Source: Coenobita brevimanus
Taxonomy: Eukaryota > Arthropoda > Malacostraca > Decapoda > Coenobitidae
Assembly: GCA_032717465.1 (NCBI GenBank)
Contig: CM064666.1
Location: forward strand, 20,789,732 to 20,853,731
Reading direction: 5' to 3'
Length of the DNA stretch: 64,000 nt
Numbering within the stretch: position 1 is the first letter of the stretch; every line of letters begins with the position of its first letter. The position numbers and the translations under genes are program-made. Under the pieces are notes generated by a model. The model worked only from the letters and a program-made list of their open reading frames with translations. It was not told the origin of the DNA and did no database searches. Below are positions 56,588 through 64,000 of the stretch, one piece after another.

Positions 56588-57430
56588 TGCTTCTGTGTTA
56601 TTTTGAATTCGCCCGGGCTTTCAAGTGGTGGCTTGTATCACCTATCAGTACTACCAGTGTCCAGCTATACTCAATTCTGCTAATGTCATCTGGACTCCCA
56701 TTCACCATTGACAATTTAGCTAGTTTTCCCCTGTCCTTGACTCCCCTACTTACCTCCCCTCCATTACCCTCTCCTCCCGCCTGCCCACCTGCACTGCGCT
56801 ACATAAATCATGGACAGATTTTTCCACTCATTTTATCCATTGAAATGTGCCCTATGCCCTATTCTTATACAAAATATTATATAAAAGAAAGAGAAAAGAT
56901 AATTGAGTCTGCCATACATCTGGAATGGGCTGATTATCACCTGGCAACACCCCACATGCACTCGGTCACTAATTTTCCGTTTATTTCCCCTTGAAATATG
57001 CTGTATGACCTATTCTCGTAATCAAAATATACATAAAGGAAGGGAGAAGCCTAAGTGATATTTACATTCACCTGGAACTAACTAATTTATTATGTATTGT
57101 CTAGATTTCCTGCCTATCATTTCATAGCATATATATTAGCAGCTGTCACCACGCTGACACTGTCAACCCTTCCCTGCCCATAATATGCCACATCATTCAG
57201 TTTACTGTCGTCTTTCAAGGTGAAACCACGTCGGATTCGCGCCTGTCCAATTCCGCCACTTCTTAGCCCCCTGCAAAGGGCCCTGTGACCTCTACCCCTA
57301 CTAAACCTCATGTGGGAAGGGGTAAAGGGCTAAGTGACTCTGCTGTGGAACGTGAACTGGCTAATTTATCAGTGATAATGATGGAAAGTGACTACGATCT
57401 TTCTGGTGACTCTAAAACAGTGCAAGTGGA

Positions 57431-57835
57431 AATGTAAATAATGTGTAATTAGCAAGTGAAAGCAATGAATGTAAATAATGTGTAATTAGCAAGTGAAAGC
57501 AATGAATGTAAATAATGTGTAATTAGCAAGTGAAAGCAATGAATGTAAATATAACTGAACAGTGAAAAATAGTTTTAAAAGTTACTGAAAGTGACTGCAT
57601 AACATAGTGTAAATAAAATAGAAATGCAGATAATGTAAATAAAATAAAGAATGTAAGTAATGTAAATCAAATAGAGAATTTAAATAGGAATAGAAATAAT
57701 TAGTAATATAAGAATACGAGTATAAATACTTGGAGTAATGAAAGTGAAAATTTTCGCTCTAGCATGTATAAATACTTGGAGTAATGAAAGTGAAAACTTC
57801 GCTCTCTATGCTAGTTTACTGAACGAGAAAGTGAA
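57431..57835. repeat. 36-bp triple repeat and ~60-bp duplicate
   Basis: A 36-bp unit with ATGTAAATAATGTGTAATTA is present three times at 57,431-57,545. A unit with ATAAATACTTGGAGTAATGA and a following GTGAAAAYTTCGCTCT segment occurs twice at about 57,722 and 57,767. Both lie within the 1.9-kb TTAA element. Confidence 0.85.
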
Positions 57836-58726
57836 TGCCTGGAGTGGAAATAAACTACTAGTACTGAAAGAAATTTATGGATAAATATTGTATATATAAA
57901 TAAGTGTAATAAAGTACTAGGAATATAAAGTGAGAGTCTGTTTATAAATAATAAATGACAGCTCCACCTCAGAATACCATTAGGGAACGAGCGCGAGTGG
58001 AAAGCTCATATGCGCTCATAATTTACGTTGCTTTCACAGTGTTTTTTTTTTTTTGGAATATGGATTCCAAACTAATTGAAATTCATAGAATAGTGTTTGT
58101 AATTTAATATCAGGCAGTGGTAACCATATTACGGGGTATCGGGAAATGTAAAGTGGAGACTTTGTTACCCAGCTTCAGAAGTCTCTCCAAGTCCTACGGT
58201 AGTTGATGAAGGCTCAACAAACATCCCAGGAGAAAGCTGAAGGTATGTGCCATTTGCTTATTTAATTACAATGTTTTAAGGCTAATAACTGATTTTTTGC
58301 AAATATTTTTAAAAAGTCAGTTGGAGCGCAATTATCCCCACGGGACGCGTACGGCACACTCTCGACATCCCCACGGCTAAGGGGTTAAAGAACCTTGGTT
58401 ATCAGCATTTCATAATTGAACACCGTGAAAACTTCGTTGTGCCAGACAATTTGAACATTCATACACAGAACATCGAGCCTTTGTGGCATGATCTGAAAGA
58501 GTGGGTCAAGAGACCAGGTATCAGGGCAAAGTCCTTGTACCAGTACATTGCTAGGTACCTTTTCATCTAGGCTTACCCACGTGAGGAGTTGCTCCACCAC
58601 TTCTTCGTTCAAGCAGGGCAACTTTACCCCCCGTTGGGAGACCATGTGTGACACCCGTTACCAGTTACCATTACAACTACAGATGACTTCAGATGAAGAC
58701 GTGGAACTGTAAACTGGTAGGTAAAG

Positions 58727-59175
58727 GCATTATTTCGTATTTATACCCAGTTAGGTTAGGTTAGATGAGGTTTAGCTGATGTCAGGGGGGGGTCTGGGAG
58801 GCGAAGCCCCCCAGTTAGGAAGCACGGCCAGGGCTGGGGGTCTGGGGGGCGAAGCCCCTAGTTAGGAAACACGAAGTCCCTAAGAAGCTTAAAATTATAT
58901 TTTTTCCGACGGATTTTAGTGTTTTTCGTTTGAATTTGATACCAGTTTCAGTCGGAAATCACTCGTTTTTGTGTGTTTCCCCCACCCAAAACCCCGCTTT
59001 CCCACAGGTCTCCCATTATTCTTGGGGGGGGGGGAGTAGGGACCGCAAAAAAAAAAAAGTGATCTCCGACAGAAATGATTGTCACATTCAAACGAAAAAC
59101 ACTAAAATCCATCGGAAAAATAAAATTTTAAGCATCTTAGGGAGTTGGGTGTAAGTACGAAAATTTACCGAATTT
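58727..59175. mobile_element. fold-back (MITE-like) element with one enlarged arm
   Basis: Outer ends TTTCGTATTTATACCCAGTT and, inverted, TTTCGTACTTACACCCAACT. The inner arms at 58,877-58,968 and 59,059-59,143 are complementary over about 85 bases (GGATTTTAGTGTTTTTCGTT is shared exactly apart from its neighbours). The left arm has an extra ~110 bases holding two GGGGTCTGGGGGGCGAAGCC-type units, each able to fold. G-run and A-run lie in the loop. No coding. Confidence 0.75.
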
Positions 59176-60368
59176 TTCACTGACTAGCAGTTGGCCATTA
59201 TTTATAAATGTCATCTGCATCCTCAGATGGCTGATGGAATACTGTTCACCTCTGTGGAATGGATGTGGACTGGTTGCATTGAGGCAATTAGACAAAATTC
59301 AAAAGTACTATTGATTTGCTCAGGAAGAACTGATGCTGTGTGTTTTTTGTGTGTGCTGGGCCTTACATAATTTCCTGACTCAATTACACAACTGGCTCAT
59401 TATTTTTAACGTATACTGTTTACCAAATGCACTCTATCCCATGCTCATAATTCAGCTTTCTATAGTCTAATCTCTTTTATCTTTATAACTTGGCCTTATG
59501 ATTTGTGGATGTAGATGTTGTTACCAAATAAAGTATAGAAACCTTGAGTACAGCGACTCAAAAACAACTTATTGTATCATTCAGCTACATGGATAATGTA
59601 AAGGGAAGACGGGAGTGGAGGGTGAGGTGGTGGAGTGATACACGTCACAACTACGTCACGTAAAACCTTCCCCTGTCCGAATGTCTACTCGGCTCTTGCC
59701 AGCTTCGCCTTCAAAGCCAAGAGTAAATTCCTTAATGAAACACACTTTGCAATGCACTGTAGTGCCATAAATTAGGGGACGGTGTCAAACAAGCTGTGCC
59801 AAAATGTCATATTGATCCAACTGTTTGTTTAGAATATATTTGCGAAAAACGATGCCTCATGGGGTTTGAAATGGATAGTAAACCAATTTTTCTATTAATA
59901 TCGTCGTTATTAGCGCACACAGAAGCTGTTTCTACATTATATGAAAGAAAATATGTGATAACTTGCCAGTGTGTCACTATCAGAATAATGTTAATAGGTT
60001 TTTATAACGTCATGAAGTCAAACAAATGTGCAGCTTACCATTTTAGTGAAAACACTACTGTAATAACCGGAGGCAGAGGTTGTACTAGTCGTCCTTAGGG
60101 AAATATTAATGGGAAATAGTTATACGAGTAGAAGTGCCGTGATGCCGTCATTGTCTTGTAATAAGCCAGAGAGATTGACAAACTAAGCATTTCACTTTTC
60201 TTTCCCTCGTGTTATAATGTAAATTTTGACTTCTTTTCCCCTTGTTATAATTTTCACTTACACAAGTAACTTTCACAGTTCTTTCCTTGCCCTTAAGAGA
60301 AGCCTACATGTGGTGGCGCTGTGCACCCTGGAGCCAAGTAGCTGCGGTGCCCACCTGGGAGCCAAATG
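59176..60368. other. unannotated stretch
   Basis: Contains an unrecognised 100-residue frame at 59,796-60,098 (+) and no visible repeats. An ordinary AT-rich interval as far as I can see. Confidence 0.5.
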
Positions 60369-60567
60369 GATGGCTATACTCCATTTCACCAAGTTAGGCA
60401 CCATCAGCGATGTTGTCAACACCTGTGATTGATGTAAACCCCTTGAGAACCAATATAAAGGCAATACAAAAAGGTATATCCAGTACTGAGGACCTTTCTC
60501 TATGCTGCAGGTGTTGACGACATCACTGATATGGTACCAGACTTGGTGATATGGAGTACTGTACATC
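60369..60567. repeat. ~57-bp inverted repeat, ~82-base spacer
   Basis: Arms 60,369-60,425 and 60,508-60,567 are complementary with scattered mismatches and a small gap. CTCCATTTCACCAAG and TTGTCAACACCTG pair with their counterparts on the other side. A transcript would fold into a long imperfect hairpin. The surrounding 60,568-60,890 shows no gene. Confidence 0.8.
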
Positions 60568-60894
60568 TCATCGTGGGGAAGGGCTCTGGTCCAACCCTTG
60601 CGAGGTGCTGTCCACCATTAGTGGGTGCTGGTTCCCTGCATAGTGTATGCAGTGTGTTATACCTGTAAAACGGCCCCTACAGAAGCAGTTGTTGGCCCGT
60701 GGTCTGTGATTGCCCAGCCAGGCAGACCAGGATTAAGCAGCAGCAACTATTTTTTCCTTCCTGTTAATTTTTTAACACTCGTATAGATCTATTTTGTGAT
60801 CCTTCGTGCTGTGAGTTTTACTTATTTTCACTGTTCTTTCCCGTTTGTCATATAATTCACTAGGCCTACTTGCATGTAATATTTTTCACTAGTC

Positions 60895-63800
60895 TCCACC
60901 AGTCACCATCACCACCGCCACTTTCACCACCACCACCGCTACTTCCACCAGCACCACTGCCACTTCAACCACCACCATCATTGTCACCACAACCATATAT
61001 CATCTCCACTGCTTCTAATATGAGCATTTGCCACTGTCACTACCACTGCCACCAGCAGTGGTATTGACAGTGACAACCACCATTGCCACTATCACCTCCA
61101 TTACTGCCACCAATTATACCACCACCACCACCACTACTGCCACCAATTATGCCACCACCACCACTATTACCACCACTAACACCATCACTATCGCCACCAC
61201 TAACACTGCCACTAACACCGCCACTGTTACAACCACTAACACCGCCACTGTTCCCACCACTAACACAGCCACTATCACCACAACTAACACCGCCACTGTT
61301 ACCACCACTATCACCACCACTAACACCGCCACTGTTACCACCACTAACACCACCATGGTCACCACTAACACCGCCACTATTACCACCATTAACCGCCATT
61401 ATCACCATCACTAACACCATCACCACCACAAACAGCCACTGTTAACACCACACCGCCACTAACACCGCCACTATCACCACCATTAACACCGTTACCATCA
61501 CCATCACTAACACCGCCACTATCACCACCACTATCACCAACACTAACACCGTCACCATGACCACCACTGACACCGCCACTGTTAACAACACACCGCCACT
61601 AACACTGCCGCTAACACTACCACTAACACCGCCACTATCACCGTCACTAACATCACCACTGACCACCACTAACGCCGCCACTAACACCGCCACTAACAAC
61701 AACACTAACACTACCACTAACACCGCCACTAACATCAACATTGACACCACCACTAACATCGCCACTAACATCAACACTAACACTAACACTAACACCGCCA
61801 CTAACACTAACTCTAACACCGCCACTAACATCAACACTAACACCGCCACTAACACCGCCACTAACACCACCACTAACACCACCACTAACATCACCACTAA
61901 CACCACCACTAACACCACTACTAACACCGCCACTAACATCACCACTAACACCGCCACTAACATCGCCACTAACACCACCACTAACATCGCCACTAACATC
62001 ACCACTAACACCGCCACTAACATCGACACTAACACCACCTCTAACACCGCCAATAACACCTCCACTAACACCGCCACTAACATCAACACCAACACCGCCA
62101 CTAATACCGCCACTGACACCACTACTAACACCACCACTAACACCGCCACTACCACCGCCACTAAACCACCATTAACACCACCACTAACATCACCACTAAC
62201 ACCGCAACTAACACCACCACTAACACCGCACTAACACCACCACTAACACCACCACTAACACCGCCACTAACACCATCACTAACACCGCCCTTAACACCAC
62301 CATTAACACCGCCACTAACACCGCCATTAACACCGCCACTAACATCAACACTAACAATACCGCTAACACCGCCACTAACGCCACCACTAACACCGCCACT
62401 AACACCACCACTAACACCGCCACTAACACCACCACTAACACCGCCACTAACACCGCCACTCACACCACCACTAACACCACCACTAACATCGCCAGTATCA
62501 CCACTAACCGCCACTATTACCACAACTAACACCGCTACTAAAACCACCACTAACACCACCTCTAACACCACTACTAACACCACCACTAACACCGCCACTA
62601 ACACAACCACTAACACCATTACTAACACCGCCACTAACATCACCACAAATACCGCCACTAACATCAACACTAACACCACCACTAACACCGCCAATAACAC
62701 CACCACTATCACCACCACTAACATCACCACTAACACCGCCACTAACACCGCCACTAAACCACCAATAACACCACCACTAACCACCACTAACACCGCCACT
62801 AACACCACCACTAACACCGCCACTAACACCACCACTAACACCGCCACTAACACCACCACTAACACCGTCACTAACACCACCACTAACACCGCCACTAAAC
62901 CACCAATAACACCACCACTAACCACCACTAACACCGCCACTAACACCACCACTAACACCGCCACTAACACCACCACTAACACCGCCATTAACACCGCCAC
63001 TAACATCAGCACTAACATTACCGCTAACACCGCCACTCACACCACCACTAACACCGCCACTCACACCACCACTAACACCGCCACTCACACCGCCACTCAC
63101 ACCACCACTAACACCACCACTAACATCGCCTGTATCGCCACTAACCGCCACTAACACCGCCACTAACACTACCACTAACACCGCCACTAACACCACCACT
63201 AACACCGCCACTAACACAACCACTAACACCGCCACTAACACCGCCACTAACATGAACACTAACCCCACCACTAACACCGCCACTAACACCACCACTAACA
63301 CCACCACTAACACCGCCACTAACATCAACACTAACACCACCACTAACACCGCCACTAACATCAACACTAACACAACCACTAATACCGCCACTAACACCGC
63401 CACTAACACCACCACTAACATCAACACTAACACCACCACTAACACCGCCACTAACATCAACACTAACACAACCACTAACATCGCCACTAACACCGCCACT
63501 AACATCAACACTAACACCACCACTAACACCGCCACTAACATCAACACTAACACTACCACTAACCGACCACTAACACCGCCACTAACACCGCCACTAACAT
63601 CAACACTAACACGCCACTAACACCACCACTAACATCAACACTAACATCAACACTAACATCACCACTAACACCGCCACCAACACCACCACTAACACCACCA
63701 CTATACCGCCCTTAACACCACCACTAACACCGCCACTCACACCACCACTAACACCGCCACTAACACCGCCACTAACATCAACACTACCACCGCCACTAAC

Positions 63801-64000
63801 ATCAACACTAACACCGCCACTAACACTACCACTAACACCACCACTAACACCGCCAGTATCACCACTAACACCGACACTAACACCACCACTAACACCGCCC
63901 TTAACACCACGATTAACACCGCCACTAACACCGCCACTAACACCGCCACTAACACCACCACTAACACCGCCACTAACACCACCACTAACACCGCCAGTAT
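60895..64000. repeat. CAC-rich satellite, 12-bp unit ACTAACACCGCC, runs off window end
   Basis: From about 60,895 CAC/CCA trinucleotides grade into a 12-bp unit ACTAACACCGCC, with variants ACTAACACCACC and ACTAACATCAAC, continuing without break from about 61,200 to 64,000. The unit lacks stop codons in most frames of both strands, so long Thr-Asn, Pro-Leu, Val-Leu and Gly-Val-Ser frames arise, none of them a gene. Higher-order blocks repeat: for example the string around 62,755-62,790 recurs at 62,890-62,925. Confidence 0.95.

Larger units (their letters stand above)
56469..58388. mobile_element. 1.9-kb non-autonomous piggyBac-type element
   Basis: TTAA at 56,469-56,472 and 58,385-58,388 flank a 1912-bp segment with termini CCCCTTAACCGCGGGG and, inverted, CCCCTTAGCCGTGGGG (14 of 16). 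It interrupts the Merlin transposase between two consecutive codons of a recognisable motif; leaving out the segment and one TTAA restores frame exactly, which fits the seamless TTAA duplication made by piggyBac transposases. It has no transposase frame. Internal repeats: a 44-bp unit at 56,481-56,587, a 36-bp unit three times at 57,431-57,545, and others. Confidence 0.85.
55800..58650 (+). pseudogene. Merlin/IS1016-type DDE transposase, split by insertion
   Basis: The N-terminal part (55,810-56,100) has ISQFYQQEDKAVAFV and a zinc-ribbon-like KCPTHGK..WRCRH, then VRLPVWKIVVFVTHFLSS. The core (56,110-56,468) gives NWWSFCSEVMDNWFSNQQVI, the first catalytic site VEIDEILVV, WLFGGVERL, and ISDTWGAYWG with the second Asp. 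After a 1.9-kb insertion the C-terminal part (58,389-58,650) gives NLGYQHFIIEHRENFVVPDN, HTQNIEPLWHDLKEWVKRPG with the catalytic Glu, and FVQAGQLYPPLGDHV. This order is that of ISXO2-like/Merlin transposases, which cut and paste DNA. Frame breaks occur near 55,860, 56,118 and 56,375. Confidence 0.85.

Noticed and set aside
59796..60098. 100-residue frame with a Met start
   Set aside because: No motif, no repeat support and AT-rich context; length is within chance expectation.
61442..62161. Long Val/Leu minus-strand frames that look like membrane proteins
   Set aside because: They are all translations of the 12-bp satellite and appear in many frames.
60895..64000. CRISPR-like array of repeats
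   Set aside because: Units are continuous 12-bp variants without unique spacers, in a eukaryotic context.

Overview
This window looks like intergenic, repeat-dominated DNA from a large arthropod genome, most likely a decapod crustacean. The grounds are long dinucleotide tracts, dense nested transposons, and the mix of element families (Bel/Pao, Gypsy, I-like and Jockey/CR1-like LINEs, piggyBac, hAT and Merlin). This is family resemblance, not a species identification. I found no convincing host protein gene, free-standing tRNA, rRNA or CRISPR array. Nearly every recognisable coding stretch belongs to a mobile element, and most are broken by stops, frameshifts or insertions.

Layout. 1-3.4 kb: CT tracts, a 48-bp tandem repeat and a microsatellite-tailed dispersed repeat. 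3.6-12.85 kb: a decayed Gypsy element (gypsy-2, + strand), split by a hAT-type element with exact 8-bp target duplications. That element was itself invaded, in a (TA)n tract, by a younger LTR element (gypsy-1, - strand) that has gag, protease and the integrase zinc-binding region but no reverse transcriptase. 12.85-14.17 kb: an antisense LINE RT. 14.2-19 kb: mostly unrecognised, with a minisatellite, CA/GT tracts and a LINE fragment. 19.1-25.4 kb: a pair of ~500-bp inverted repeats enclosing a complete but inactivated piggyBac element bounded by TTAA. 25.4-32.9 kb: two 5'-truncated LINEs of one family, head to head, separated by a hairpin and a ~145-bp satellite; one carries a tRNA-derived SINE, the other a hAT MITE. 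38.4-50.5 kb: one Bel/Pao element (- strand) carrying a truncated piggyBac, a SINE, a LINE 3' end, an in-frame microsatellite and a near full-length I-like LINE. 50.5-52.7 kb: a second RNase-H LINE. 53-54.7 kb: two more copies of the microsatellite-tailed repeat between inverted repeats. 55.8-58.65 kb: a Merlin/IS1016-type transposase pseudogene interrupted exactly at TTAA by a 1.9-kb non-autonomous piggyBac-type element. 58.7-60.6 kb: two fold-back structures. 60.9-64 kb: a CAC-rich satellite running off the end.

The genes do not form a pathway. The information here is the order of insertions: gypsy-2, then hAT, then gypsy-1; Pao, then LINE, SINE and piggyBac; Merlin, then the piggyBac-type element; fold-back repeat, then piggyBac. 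Several junctions are clean enough to show target-site duplications by eye. The best candidates for something undescribed are the RT-less gypsy-1 with its internal repeats, the 500-bp inverted repeat, the two new-looking hAT-type elements, and the 1.9-kb TTAA element.
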